Positions 34,360-44,750 of a stretch of 64,000 bases of DNA are shown one piece after another (position 1 is the stretch's first letter; every line of letters begins with the position of its first letter). The stretch comes from Pseudomonadota bacterium. GTDB lineage: Bacteria; Myxococcota_A; Polyangia; Polyangiales; Polyangiaceae. The notes below the pieces were generated by a model. The model was not told where the DNA came from. It ran no database searches and saw only the letters and a list, made by a program, of their open reading frames with translations. The DNA lies in contig JAEYWK010000010.1 of NCBI GenBank assembly GCA_023431345.1, forward strand, positions 33,062 to 97,061. Direction: 5' to 3'. A program made the translations under genes and the position numbers.

Positions 34360-35157
34360 TCAGGCGACGCCCGCGCTGCCGAGCAGCTGCACGAGCCTCG
34401 CCAAAGCGCCGTCGAGCTCGCCGGCGATGCGCTCGGCGTTGTCGAGCTCCGCCCAGCGCGACCAGGAAATGACGAGCAGCCGCTCGTGGTCTCCGTTCGG
34501 CGAGGGCAGCGTGCGGAAGGTAATGACGGAGTAGCTCGCTTCGTCCCAGCGCAGCGCGAGATCACGCCCCTCGGTGTGAGCGAGCACGATGCCGCTCATG
34601 GTGCCACCGCCGCTGAGCGCGATGCGGTAGCGAGAGCCGACCGGACCCAGCGGCGCCGACGAGCGCCCGAGCCACGCGCCGAGCGCGTCGGGCAGCGTGA
34701 AGAAGGCGTGCGCCGCCTCGGCGCTGGCCGGAGCGGGCTTGACGAGCCACACCGTCTCTCGCGCTCTACCGGGATAGCGGTCGAGGTAATGCGCGAGCGT
34801 GCCGAGCGCCAGTCGCCAAGAAGATTCGGTGCCCACCTCTTCGTCGTCTTCGAAGGGAGCGGAGTGCGAGAGCTCGACCTCGCCCTCTTTGACGTCGAAG
34901 CGCACGCGCGAATCGCCGTGGCCGAACACCACCCGTCGCCCTTCGAGCCGCTCGAGCACGTCGAGACGAATCGACACCCCGAGATCGGGCCACCCAAGAC
35001 CCAAGGTTTCGCCGGGCTCGACCTCGCCCGTCACCCTGTCGGCCTGCCAGCCCGCGATGCCGGTGGGCGTGGCGCAGGCCCCCCACAGCGCATCGACCGA
35101 GGCAGGAATCTTCTGTGAAATGCGAATCGTTCTCAAGGCGGTGGTACCGAGTAGCAC
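34360..35157 (-). CDS. SRPBCC (START-like) domain protein
   Basis: Two START-like halves are suggested: IRISQKIPASVDALWGACAT with GIAGWQADRVTGEVEPGETL in the first, and SAEAAHAFFTLPDALGAWLG with RYRIALSGGGTMSGIVLA in the second, each with the typical W and helix-grip pattern. SRPBCC proteins bind hydrophobic ligands or assist Hsp90; here no specific role is visible. GTG is used as start, and an in-frame TTG 21 bases downstream is an alternative. It follows the monooxygenase gene on the same strand after about 60 bases. Confidence 0.72.
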   Translation of the reverse strand: MLLGTTALRTIRISQKIPASVDALWGACATPTGIAGWQADRVTGEVEPGETLGLGWPDLGVSIRLDVLERLEGRRVVFGHGDSRVRFDVKEGEVELSHSAPFEDDEEVGTESSWRLALGTLAHYLDRYPGRARETVWLVKPAPASAEAAHAFFTLPDALGAWLGRSSAPLGPVGSRYRIALSGGGTMSGIVLAHTEGRDLALRWDEASYSVITFRTLPSPNGDHERLLVISWSRWAELDNAERIAGELDGALARLVQLLGSAGVA

Positions 35158-35216
35158 AACCGGCGTCGGCCCGGGCAAATGTGCTCTTCGCGTGGTGCTC
35201 TTCGCGTGGTGCTGGC

Positions 35217-36215
35217 TCAGGCGCAGGCTTGCGCCAAGAGCCGATACGAGTGAAGGCGCGCGGCCGGATCGTGCGTGACGGTCGTCACCATCACCTCGTC
35301 GGCCTGCGTGCGGGCCGCGAGCGTCTCGATGCGCTGCCGCACCTGCTCCGGTGTACCCACGACCTGCAGCCGTCGATAATACTCCGCCGCCGCCAGGTCC
35401 GCCTCCGAGTAGGGATACGCGAGCGCCTCCTCGGGTGACGGGATCTTGGTGGGGCGCCCTGCGCGCAAGCGCACCCATGAGAGCTGCATGCTGCTGGCGA
35501 GGCGCACGGCTTCGGCGTCCGTATCGGCGCAAATCACCGACAGGGTGAGGATCGCGTGCGGGGCCTCGAGCGCGTCGACCGCTCGAAACTGGCGCCGATA
35601 GCCGAGCATGGGCAGGTCGGGCCGATCCGGACTGAAATGGGCGGCGAAGGCGAAGCCCAGGCCGAGCTGGGCCGCGAGCGCCGAGCTGAAGTCACTCGAG
35701 CCGAGCAACCAGATGGGCGGCAGCGGCACGTCTTCGGGGAACGCGGTGACGCCGGTGAACGGGTGCGAGCGTTGCTCACCCGAGCCGAGCTCGCGCAGCT
35801 CATCGAGGCGCGCCGGGAAATCATTGGCGAGCAAGGCCTCTTTCGAGCGGCGCAGAGCGAGCGCGGTCACCTGATCGGTGCCGGGAGCCCGGCCGATGCC
35901 GAGATCGATCCGACCGGGATGGATGGCCTCCAGCATTTTGTAGGTTTCGGCGATCTGCAGCGGCGCGTGGTTCGGCAACATGACCCCGCCGGAGCCGACA
36001 CGGATGCGCTCTGTTTGTTGCGCGGCCAGCGCGATCATCGTCGCGGGGGTAGTGCTGGCGATGGCGGGCATGTTGTGGTGCTCGGCGTACCAGAGGCGCC
36101 GGTAGCCGAGCGTGTCGAGCTCGCGCGCGAGCGTCAGGCTCTCCTGGATGGCTTGGCCGCTCGACATGCCAGTGGAGACAGGGACCAAATCGAGGGCGGA
36201 GAGTGCGAGCTTCAT
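35217..36215 (-). CDS. luciferase-like (LLM class) flavin-dependent oxidoreductase
   Basis: A reduced-flavin-using monooxygenase of the bacterial luciferase superfamily, 332 residues. The N-terminus LALSALDLVPVSTGMSSGQA, then LWYAEHHNMPAIAS, RIRVGSGGVMLPNHAPL and GRIDLGIGRAPGTD are the conserved blocks of the MsnO8-like group. The C-terminal GTPEQVRQRIETLA is usual. A perfect TetR-type palindrome lies over the start codon, so transcription or translation initiation may be regulated by a TetR protein not encoded nearby. Substrate unknown. Confidence 0.88.
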   Translation of the reverse strand: MKLALSALDLVPVSTGMSSGQAIQESLTLARELDTLGYRRLWYAEHHNMPAIASTTPATMIALAAQQTERIRVGSGGVMLPNHAPLQIAETYKMLEAIHPGRIDLGIGRAPGTDQVTALALRRSKEALLANDFPARLDELRELGSGEQRSHPFTGVTAFPEDVPLPPIWLLGSSDFSSALAAQLGLGFAFAAHFSPDRPDLPMLGYRRQFRAVDALEAPHAILTLSVICADTDAEAVRLASSMQLSWVRLRAGRPTKIPSPEEALAYPYSEADLAAAEYYRRLQVVGTPEQVRQRIETLAARTQADEVMVTTVTHDPAARLHSYRLLAQACA

Positions 36216-36228
36216 GACCGTACGGTCA
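36215..36228. promoter_or_regulatory. TetR-type palindrome over the monooxygenase start
   Basis: TGACCGTACGGTCA is a perfect 14-base palindrome with the ACCG/CGGT core common in TetR-family operators. It begins on the first base of the ATG (minus strand) and extends upstream. Confidence 0.55.
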
Positions 36229-36277
36229 GAGCCTAGGGCTCGCGGCGGCCCACCGGAAGTGTGCCTGCCCCGGCCGT

Positions 36278-37027
36278 TCACGCCCGCGACGGTCGCGCGT
36301 CTTGGCTGGCGGCGTAGGCAGCGAGCCGGATCGCGTGCACGAACCCGATCGGCTGGATGCCGGCGCCGGCCCGGAACGGTGAGAAGCGGAGCGCCGCCTG
36401 ATCCACCGTTGCAGGCTCCTTGACCACGAGCTCGGCCACGCTCTGCCAGTGACGCGACCAAGGGCTCAGGCCCAACCGCCGCAGCTCGAGCACGAAGCGC
36501 GCACGACCCTCGCGCACCATCTCCTGGAAGTGCCGCTCGCGGGTTTGAAAGCTCGCGTTGCCGATGCGCGGCGAGCGCAAGCGCAGCTTGACGGGTCCGA
36601 TGCTGCGAACCTCGAAGGGCGAGACCGCGTGGTAATGATTCCACAGGAAGCTGTGGAAGTTCGTGGCCAGGGGCGCGAAGGGCATCGTCCACGGGAAGCG
36701 GATCGTGGCGAGCAGGAGATCTTGCCCCGCGTCGAAGCGTACGGCGGCGCCCAGCACGTCGGGGAGCTCGCGACCGTCGCGCCAGAGGGCGCTCGAGAAA
36801 CGCACGAGCGCGTGACCCGCGAGGCGCTCGCCCAGGGGCTCGAGGTCACTCTCGCTCGCGAGCGCGCGCACCTCCGCCCGATAGGCGACGCCGTCCGGGT
36901 GGAACATGCGCGCGCGACGCGCGGCGCTGAGAGCGCCCGTGATCGGCGCGAGCGCCTTGCCGACCATCAAGCCCGAGGCTTCGGCCAGCGCGCGCACGCG
37001 GTCCCCAGCAGACCAAACGAAGCTCAT
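36278..37027 (-). CDS. hypothetical protein, possibly catalase-superfamily-related
   Basis: About 250 residues, cytoplasmic. FHPDGVAYRAEVRAL, ALVRFSSALWRDGRELPDVL and DLLLATIRFPWTMPFAPLAT resemble proteins in actinobacteria and myxobacteria loosely described as catalase-like or phosphodiesterase-like. No heme-binding Tyr/His set can be assigned with confidence, so the fold call is weak. ATG preceded directly by GGGAG; a GTG 27 bases upstream is possible. It lies upstream of the monooxygenase gene on the same strand, with the palindrome between them. Confidence 0.5.
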   Translation of the reverse strand: MSFVWSAGDRVRALAEASGLMVGKALAPITGALSAARRARMFHPDGVAYRAEVRALASESDLEPLGERLAGHALVRFSSALWRDGRELPDVLGAAVRFDAGQDLLLATIRFPWTMPFAPLATNFHSFLWNHYHAVSPFEVRSIGPVKLRLRSPRIGNASFQTRERHFQEMVREGRARFVLELRRLGLSPWSRHWQSVAELVVKEPATVDQAALRFSPFRAGAGIQPIGFVHAIRLAAYAASQDARPSRA

Positions 37028-37190
37028 CTCCCGTCGCTCGCAAGATTCGTGCACGCATCGAGCACCGCTCGCCGGGGCGAGCTGGGCGGCGGCGTCACGG
37101 GCTGCGACGACTCAGCGGGGCGATTTGCCGTGTTCCGTTGGCGCCGTCCGACCTCCGTCCGTCGGCACGCGCCCTGCAGCTCGGCCGCCC

Positions 37191-37769
37191 ATGGCCAAGG
37201 AAGCTCGTGACCAGGAAGAACAAGCGCAGCTGCCCACCGAGAAAAAGCTCGAGCAATTGTACGAGCTCATCGACGGCATCGAGACCGCGATGCTCACGAC
37301 GCGCACGCGAAGCGGAGCGCTCGTGTCACGCCCCATGCAGACGCAAGCGAGGCGTGCCGGCACCGACCTGTGGTTCATGACCAGCGCCGACAGCGGCAAG
37401 CTCGACGAGCTCATCGCCGACCCGCAGGTCAACCTCGGCTACTACAAGGACGGCACGCGCGAGTACGTCTCCGTCAGCGGCACCGCCCACGTGACCCAAG
37501 ACAAGGCGCTCATCCACGAGCTCTACAAGCCGGACTGGAAGGCCTGGCTCGGTGACGAGGGCGGCGAGCGCGATGGCGGCCCCGATGACCCGCGCATCGC
37601 CTTGATCGAGGTCCGCGCCGACTCGGCCTACTACCTCAAGTCCACCCAGCCGCGTCTGATCGCCCTGTTCAGCGTGGCCAAGGCCATCGTCACCGGCGAC
37701 CCGCCGAAAGCGGGCGACGCCGGCCAGCTGAGCCGACAAGACCTGGCGCAAGGCGCGGCCAGAGACTGA
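37191..37769 (+). CDS. pyridoxamine-5'-phosphate-oxidase-like flavin-binding protein
   Basis: A split-barrel flavoprotein of the general-stress-protein-26 type. After a polar N-terminal helix (EKKLEQLYELIDGIETAML), TTRTRSGALVSRPMQTQ, LWFMTSADSGKLDEL and PQVNLGYYKDGTREYVSVSG are typical of this family. The C-terminal PRLIALFSVAKAIVTGDPP is also family-like. Length 192 residues. Substrate unknown; relatives bind FMN. A strong terminator follows about 70 bases downstream. Confidence 0.82.
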   Translation: MAKEARDQEEQAQLPTEKKLEQLYELIDGIETAMLTTRTRSGALVSRPMQTQARRAGTDLWFMTSADSGKLDELIADPQVNLGYYKDGTREYVSVSGTAHVTQDKALIHELYKPDWKAWLGDEGGERDGGPDDPRIALIEVRADSAYYLKSTQPRLIALFSVAKAIVTGDPPKAGDAGQLSRQDLAQGAARD

Positions 37770-37840
37770 AGCAGAGACTCGTCGCGCTCTCGGTGCGGCA
37801 CCTCGATTGCGCGTACATCCCTCGGAGCTCGGCTCTACAA

Positions 37841-37885
37841 ACGAAGACCGGCGGTCCTATCGAGAACCGCCGGTCTTCGTTTTTC
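37841..37885. terminator. strong intrinsic terminator
   Basis: Two perfect 15-base arms (ACGAAGACCGGCGGT and its complement) enclose a 10-base loop, followed by TTTT plus the T closing the stem on the plus strand. On the minus strand the stem is followed by TTTG. It can serve both the upstream oxidase-like gene and the tRNA-Ala gene. Confidence 0.85.
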
Positions 37886-37887
37886 GG

Positions 37888-37960
37888 TGGAGCTGAGGGG
37901 GATCGAACCCCTGACCTCTGCATTGCGAACGCAGCGCTCTCCCAGCTGAGCTACAGCCCC
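37888..37960 (-). tRNA. tRNA-Ala (anticodon CGC)
   Basis: On the minus strand the acceptor arms GGGGCTG and CAGCTCC pair, including a G-U. The D-arm is AGCTCAGCTGGGAGAGC, the anticodon loop TTCGCAA carries CGC, and the T-arm is GGGGTTCGATCCCC. Discriminator A. CCA is not encoded. The rare CGC anticodon fits the high-GC codon use (GCG). Confidence 0.93.
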
Positions 37961-38049
37961 GGGAAGGGAGGCGGGACCTTAACCGCGCGGCTAAATTGGT
38001 CAAGAGGAAACGTCAGTCGCCGCGTCCAAAAAACGTGCCCGCTCCGTCC

Positions 38050-38077
38050 TTGACCCCCGGATCGACATGATTATGTT
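38050..38077 (+). promoter_or_regulatory. putative promoter of dnaK
   Basis: TTGACC and TATGTT lie 16 bases apart, about 118 bases upstream of the dnaK ATG, in a long leader of about 230 bases. No CIRCE inverted repeat is present. A sigma-32-type reading is possible since CTTGAC starts the -35. Confidence 0.4.
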
Positions 38078-38194
38078 GCCGGCCGTCGGTCAGTCGGGAC
38101 GAGCCCGACATCGCAAAGGATTCAGGTTTCCGTGGCGCCACTAGCAGGCGGCCGGGGCCAAGCCGGGTTACCGGCAGGAGTTGAGGAGCACGCT

Positions 38195-40114
<1,920 letters not shown>

Positions 40115-40136
40115 CCGTCACCCGACTGCGAGAAGC

Positions 40137-40165
40137 GACGCCCTCGGCCATCCGCCGGGGGCGTC
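40137..40165 (+). terminator. terminator of dnaK
   Basis: GACGCCCTCGGC and GCCGGGGGCGTC form a 12-bp stem (one G-U) around a 5-base loop, 22 bases after the stop codon. A short GTCCTTTG follows in place of a clean U-run. Confidence 0.6.
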
Positions 40166-40190
40166 GTCCTTTGTGCGGCCTCGAGCTGGG

Positions 40191-41219
40191 CTACTTCGGG
40201 ATGAACCCGACCCGACATAGCCCCCGCTCGGAGTCGCAGGTCGCCTGCGCGCGATCCGATGGCTCCCCTGCCGCACATTCCGGACACCCCTGAGCGGGCT
40301 GGCAGTACGGATGGAGAGCGAAGGTGCTGACGGCGATCAGGCCCGTCTCCGAAAAATCTCCGCCGCACTCGCAGCAGTCTCGGGTCCGCAGGTAGCAATC
40401 CTCGGGCTCGGAGCAGGCGGCGTCTTCGGTGGTGTCGAGCAGCCGACACTCCCCCTCGATGCACGCCGCATAAGCCGTGAATGGCTCCGCTGGCGCGCAG
40501 GTGCCACAGCCCCCCTGGGGCTCAGGCCCGAGACAGTTGCCGGCGTCGCGCAGCGACGGCGACGACGCGCTGGTGGCGATCAACACGTCCCCGAAGGTAG
40601 CCGCGTCCGTTAGCACGCAAGGGGGGCAACACATCCGCGACTGCAGCATGCAGTCGCCGTGAGTGCTGCACGACCGGCTGATTTTCCTGGATTCGTAGCA
40701 TCGCCGATACTCGTGGTCGCACTCGTCGGCGCTGAGGAAGATGCCCTCGCAGTCAGCGCCCGTGCAACCGCACTCGATGGCCTGGCAGTTGGTGCCGTTC
40801 CAGGCGTAGCCGACGGTGCGCACGCAGCCATCGCCATTGGAACGAGCGTCCATGGCGGCACAGTCGAGAGATGAGCCCCCGCCGGAGCCCGCCGTGCTGC
40901 TGCTGCCGCCGCTAGCGCTGCCGCCCGCGGCGGAGACCCGTCGCACGCACGCGGTCGCCCCCCGAGCATCGCAGCCTGCCGGCACCTCGCAACGGGCGTC
41001 CGCCCCGAAAGCGCTGCAGCTTCGGCGTTCGTCGCACTCGGAGCTGCAGATGCCGCAGATGCAGCTGAGGGTGCCGCACTGCTCGTCGCGCTCGCACTCT
41101 CTCAGCCAATGCGTGTTGCTGTCGGTGCCATCGACGTGCGCGCGACCACCGCAAGAAGTAGCTACGGCCATCGCTCCCAACAGCAGAAGCCCCAGCACCC
41201 AGCGCGCTCGCCGCCTCAT
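40191..41219 (-). CDS. Cys-rich lipoprotein of unknown function
   Basis: The signal peptide ends in ATSC (Cys23). The rest contains about 40 Cys, in blocks such as ECERDEQCGTLSCICGICSS, DCMLQSRMCCPPC and TRDCCECGGD, with a Gly/Ser linker near residue 105. It is probably disulphide-bonded outside the cytoplasm. Its start overlaps the stop of the upstream helix-turn-helix-like gene by 4 bases (ATGA), so the two are translated together. No enzyme motif seen. Confidence 0.7.
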   Translation of the reverse strand: MRRRARWVLGLLLLGAMAVATSCGGRAHVDGTDSNTHWLRECERDEQCGTLSCICGICSSECDERRSCSAFGADARCEVPAGCDARGATACVRRVSAAGGSASGGSSSTAGSGGGSSLDCAAMDARSNGDGCVRTVGYAWNGTNCQAIECGCTGADCEGIFLSADECDHEYRRCYESRKISRSCSTHGDCMLQSRMCCPPCVLTDAATFGDVLIATSASSPSLRDAGNCLGPEPQGGCGTCAPAEPFTAYAACIEGECRLLDTTEDAACSEPEDCYLRTRDCCECGGDFSETGLIAVSTFALHPYCQPAQGCPECAAGEPSDRAQATCDSERGLCRVGFIPK

Positions 41220-42208
41220 GTTGCCTTCCCCGCGTTGTCCTCGTCAGCCATCGAAATCACCTGCCCCACGTAGAACGAAACCTGAGTGCTGAGCTCCCCG
41301 TCGGGAGGATGATCTTGGTTGTGCGCCGCGACCTTGTCCCACAGCGCTTGCGCGCTCTGCCGCGTGCGCTTGAGCAGCTGGTAGACCTCCTGCTCATGAG
41401 GATGGCCTGGCCCTACCGTGAAGGTGAAGGTGGAGCCGCCGATGCGATCGTCGGCTTTCGCCCCCCCGAAACCAGTGCGGATCTTGGTGGCGATCGCGAC
41501 CGCAACGGTTCGAAAGTGATCCAGGATCGCCGTCTCCCAGCCCTGCTCGGCGCCGAGCGGGAGCACCACGTTCGTCGACAGTAGCTTGCCGTCGACCTCA
41601 CGGACGCGGCCGGAACGCACGAGCTCGTCGAGCGCCGCGCTCGCGATGGTCGGGTCGACGCCGAGCCGCGTCGGCAGCTCGCCGCGCGCCGCGACCTCGT
41701 GACGGAAGATGAGCAACCACGCCAAGCTCGCCACCGAGTCGACGTCTTGACGCCGCTGAACTTTGTCGCGCTGCGCGTCGCTGGTGATGGCGTAAACGGC
41801 GTCGTCCCCCGTGCCACTGACGCAAACGAGGCCGCTCTTCACCAGGTCTTTCAACACCGAAGCGACCTCGCGCTCGCCGTCGAATTGAAAGCGCTCGAGC
41901 AAGCGGCTACGCGTGGGCTGCTCTTGCTCGACCAGATCGAACACGGCCTGCCAGAGCGTCTTGTCACTCACGCTGCCGCTCTCGGTTAGCCGGCGCATCT
42001 TTTTCTGATAGGAGCGGAGCGCCATGCCGAACATGTCGGCCACGACTTGGCGGCGCACGCCTTGGGCTTCGATCTCGCGCGCCAGCTCCATGAAGACCTG
42101 ATCGGCGACGTGCGAGAGCGGCGATCGAGCGCCGTCCGCCGTCGACAGTTGGGCGAGGAGCACCGTAGTTTGGCGCACGATGCCGTCCATCAGTAGCTTC
42201 AGGTTCAC
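41216..42208 (-). CDS. conserved myxobacterial protein with helix-turn-helix-like segments
   Basis: Cytoplasmic, 330 residues. RRQVVADMFGMALRSYQKKM resembles a DNA-binding helix-turn-helix, and two later regions (DKTLWQAVFDLVEQEQPTRS, IASAALDELVRSGRVREVDG) have winged-helix character. Proteins starting MNLKLLMDGIVRQTT occur in several myxobacteria as far as I recall, without known role. A transcription-regulator role is an inference. The stop overlaps the start of the Cys-rich lipoprotein. Confidence 0.6.
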   Translation of the reverse strand: MNLKLLMDGIVRQTTVLLAQLSTADGARSPLSHVADQVFMELAREIEAQGVRRQVVADMFGMALRSYQKKMRRLTESGSVSDKTLWQAVFDLVEQEQPTRSRLLERFQFDGEREVASVLKDLVKSGLVCVSGTGDDAVYAITSDAQRDKVQRRQDVDSVASLAWLLIFRHEVAARGELPTRLGVDPTIASAALDELVRSGRVREVDGKLLSTNVVLPLGAEQGWETAILDHFRTVAVAIATKIRTGFGGAKADDRIGGSTFTFTVGPGHPHEQEVYQLLKRTRQSAQALWDKVAAHNQDHPPDGELSTQVSFYVGQVISMADEDNAGKAT

Positions 42209-42324
42209 TTCGCCACCGTACCTTTGGCGGCCGAGCCAAACTAGACGGCCAAAAGTTCGTCAGTGGAGGGAGCTCCGCGTCTGCACAGCGTGCTGGCGAC
42301 GCAGGGCTCCAAGCCGGAGGCGCT

Positions 42325-42681
42325 CTACTGCTTGAAGGTCGATTGGTAGGCGGGCTCGTCGAAGCCGACCAAGAAGGTGTCACCCGCGATGACGAAGGGG
42401 CGCTTGACGAGCTTGCCGTCGGCGACCAGCGCGTCGAGGGCCTCGGCGTCGCTGATGCTGGCGAGCTTCTTGCCCCAGCCGCCGTCCCGGTAGGACTGCC
42501 CAGAGGTGTTGAACAGCTTTTTCAAAGGGAAGCCGCTTTTCAGCGCGCGGCTGAGCTCCGCCTTCTTGGGCGGCGTGGTGACGATGTCGACGGAGCTGTA
42601 ATCGACGCCGCGAGCGTCGAGCCACTTCAGCGCCTTTCGGCACGTGGAGCACTTCGCGTACTGATAAACCTTGACCGCCAT
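42325..42681 (-). CDS. ArsC/Spx-family thioredoxin-fold protein
   Basis: A small thioredoxin-fold protein of the arsenate reductase/Spx/MgsR family. AKCSTCRKALKWLDARGVDY carries Cys11 and Cys14 (CxxC) at the start of helix 1, and GGWGKKLASISDAEAL, LVKRPFVIAGDTFLVGFDE complete the family pattern. It has a CxxC rather than the single-Cys ArsC arrangement, so it is closer to Spx/YffB types than to a true arsenate reductase. 118 residues, normal. No arsenic genes nearby. Confidence 0.85.
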   Translation of the reverse strand: MAVKVYQYAKCSTCRKALKWLDARGVDYSSVDIVTTPPKKAELSRALKSGFPLKKLFNTSGQSYRDGGWGKKLASISDAEALDALVADGKLVKRPFVIAGDTFLVGFDEPAYQSTFKQ

Positions 42682-42808
42682 CGGACGAGCCTACCTCAAG
42701 GCGGTGCGCTGGCTAGAGCGGAGGGCACGGCGCGCGCGGCCGAGCGGGGGGTAACGCCGCGCTCGGAAGCGATTGCGACCCGCGAAGGGGGGCACTAGCC
42801 TGCCTCGG

Positions 42809-44674
42809 ATGCGCTCTTGGATGGGTAGTGCTTTGGCGGCGTTGGCGATCGTGGGTTGTGGTGGCAAGCAGGAGGCGAAGGCCCCAGCTCCGGCGCCGAT
42901 CGACATCGCGAGCCCGGCTCCCGAAGAAGCTCCGGACCTCTCGCCGGTCGCGCGCCCCACCGAGGTGGCGGTGGTGGGGCGGATCGCACGGCCACGCGCG
43001 TTCGTGGAGACGCTAGCCAAGTGGAGCTCACTGCCGCTTCGTCTCGAGGACATGATGCCGCAAGATGCGCGCCCGCTCGCCCAGGCGGTGCTGTGGGAGG
43101 CCCCCGTCGAAATGGTGGTGGCGCTCGACACGTTCGGTCAAGGCAAGGTGCCGCCGCCGCTGGTGGTGGGCGCAGTGGGGCTCAAGTCGCTCGACGCTGC
43201 GCTCCAAGCGGCGGAGCAGCTGCAAATGCCGGCGCACAAGCTGGGGCCTGGCGTTTACCGCGTGGGTGACTTCCCCGATGTCAGCTGCGCGATCGCGGTG
43301 AGCTTGGGCCCCGCGCCCGCGCGCTTGGTGTGCGGCCGCACCGCGAAAGACGTGGACACGCTCTTGCCCTACGCCACGCGCGGGTTGCCGAGCGAAGCGC
43401 AAACGGGCGCAGATTTCGAGCTCACGCTCGACGCCAAGCCGATTCAAGACAAGTACACGAACGACGTCGCCGCCCTCAGGCTCATCGCGGGCTTGGGCGT
43501 GCGCGAGGTGGCGCTCGACAATCCGCGCTTCGATAAGGCGCTCTCGGACATCATTTACGGCGCCGTCGACGAGACCATCAACCTGTTCGCCGATCTCGAC
43601 CAGCTGCGCCTGGAAGCGCGGCTCGACACCGCGCGCAACGTGCTGACGGCTTCGGGCGAGCTCAAGCTCAAAGGGCAGAGCTCTTGGGTCGCGGGCACCA
43701 TCGCCGCGACCCGGCCTTCCGCGCTGCCCGCGGACTTGCCGCGCCTTCCGCCCGGCACGACCGTCGCCGCGTACTCCACCGCCATGCCCGCCGAACGCTA
43801 CGCGGCGATGGGCCGCATCTTGGGCGATCTCGTGGAAGGTTTCTTGGAGCACGAGAAGCTCCCCGAGGCGTCTCGCAAGCGCGCGCACCGGCTCGTCGAC
43901 GCCTGGTTCGCCAAGCTGCCCGAAAACTACGTGTTCATCGCCGCGCCAGCGCAAGCCGCGCCCCAGGCTTCGCTGCGTGGCGACACCACCATCAGCCGCT
44001 TCAGCGAGCCCTCGCCCCGCCTGCTGGCCATGTACGACGATTTGTTCGCCTTCGCGAGCGACGCCGCCCTCAAGCGCTGGCTCAAATCCAAGCAACCGAT
44101 TTCCGATAAGGCGTGGCCCAAGGTGACGAAGAAGGCGCTCAAGATCCCCGGCTTCAAGGCTCCCGCGACCGCGTTCGAGCTCACGCTCGACGCCAAGGCG
44201 TGGACGGAGGTGGACGCCTCGTGGGGCAAGATCATCGAGAACGCCTTTTCGGACATCGACGACAAAGGGCTCGCGCGCTTGATCTTCGTCGTACAACCGG
44301 ACGGCCAGAGCACCTACCTGCTCGGCGGTAGCGACACCCAAGAGATGCTGAGGGTGATGGCCGAGCACAGAAAGCGCGAGCCTGGCGTGCCGTTTGCGAA
44401 GCCGGCGCGCAGCGACGAGCTGCTCGTGGGCGGGTTCTTTACCTTGAGTCACCTCGCTCGGTACCTCGCTCGCTCGGCGAAAGAGCCGGAGGTCATGAAG
44501 GCGATCGAAAACACGCCTTCCCGCGGGAGCTCGCCCATCAGCTTCTCGACCGCCACCGGGCCCGGCTCGGCGCGCATCGACTTCGAGGTCCCCGCCGCCG
44601 CATTCACCGACGCGAGCGCGGCGGTCGTGCAAGCCGGCCCGAAGTTGCGCGACGCCCTGAAGAAGGTCGACTGA
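42809..44674 (+). CDS. large lipoprotein of unknown function
   Basis: The signal peptide ends in LAIVGC (Cys17), then a Pro/Ala-rich spacer. Two similar halves seem present: ADFELTLDAKPIQDKYTNDV near residue 205 and TAFELTLDAKAWTEVDASWG near residue 455 share the FELTLDAK motif, so the protein may be an internal duplication. Alternating strands and helices, no enzyme signature. ATG 36 bases downstream of an in-frame alternative is preferred because it gives a standard signal peptide. Confidence 0.65.
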   Translation: MRSWMGSALAALAIVGCGGKQEAKAPAPAPIDIASPAPEEAPDLSPVARPTEVAVVGRIARPRAFVETLAKWSSLPLRLEDMMPQDARPLAQAVLWEAPVEMVVALDTFGQGKVPPPLVVGAVGLKSLDAALQAAEQLQMPAHKLGPGVYRVGDFPDVSCAIAVSLGPAPARLVCGRTAKDVDTLLPYATRGLPSEAQTGADFELTLDAKPIQDKYTNDVAALRLIAGLGVREVALDNPRFDKALSDIIYGAVDETINLFADLDQLRLEARLDTARNVLTASGELKLKGQSSWVAGTIAATRPSALPADLPRLPPGTTVAAYSTAMPAERYAAMGRILGDLVEGFLEHEKLPEASRKRAHRLVDAWFAKLPENYVFIAAPAQAAPQASLRGDTTISRFSEPSPRLLAMYDDLFAFASDAALKRWLKSKQPISDKAWPKVTKKALKIPGFKAPATAFELTLDAKAWTEVDASWGKIIENAFSDIDDKGLARLIFVVQPDGQSTYLLGGSDTQEMLRVMAEHRKREPGVPFAKPARSDELLVGGFFTLSHLARYLARSAKEPEVMKAIENTPSRGSSPISFSTATGPGSARIDFEVPAAAFTDASAAVVQAGPKLRDALKKVD

Positions 44675-44750
44675 CCGCCGGCTTAAATAAGCTCAAAAGA
44701 TACCGAAACTTTGGCCCGTTCTAGCGGCCAAGGTATGCACAGGTGGTCTG

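Noticed and set aside
43028..44632. 534-codon minus-strand frame opposite the large lipoprotein
   Set aside because: Antisense of a lipoprotein with a clear lipobox; composition matches a shadow frame.
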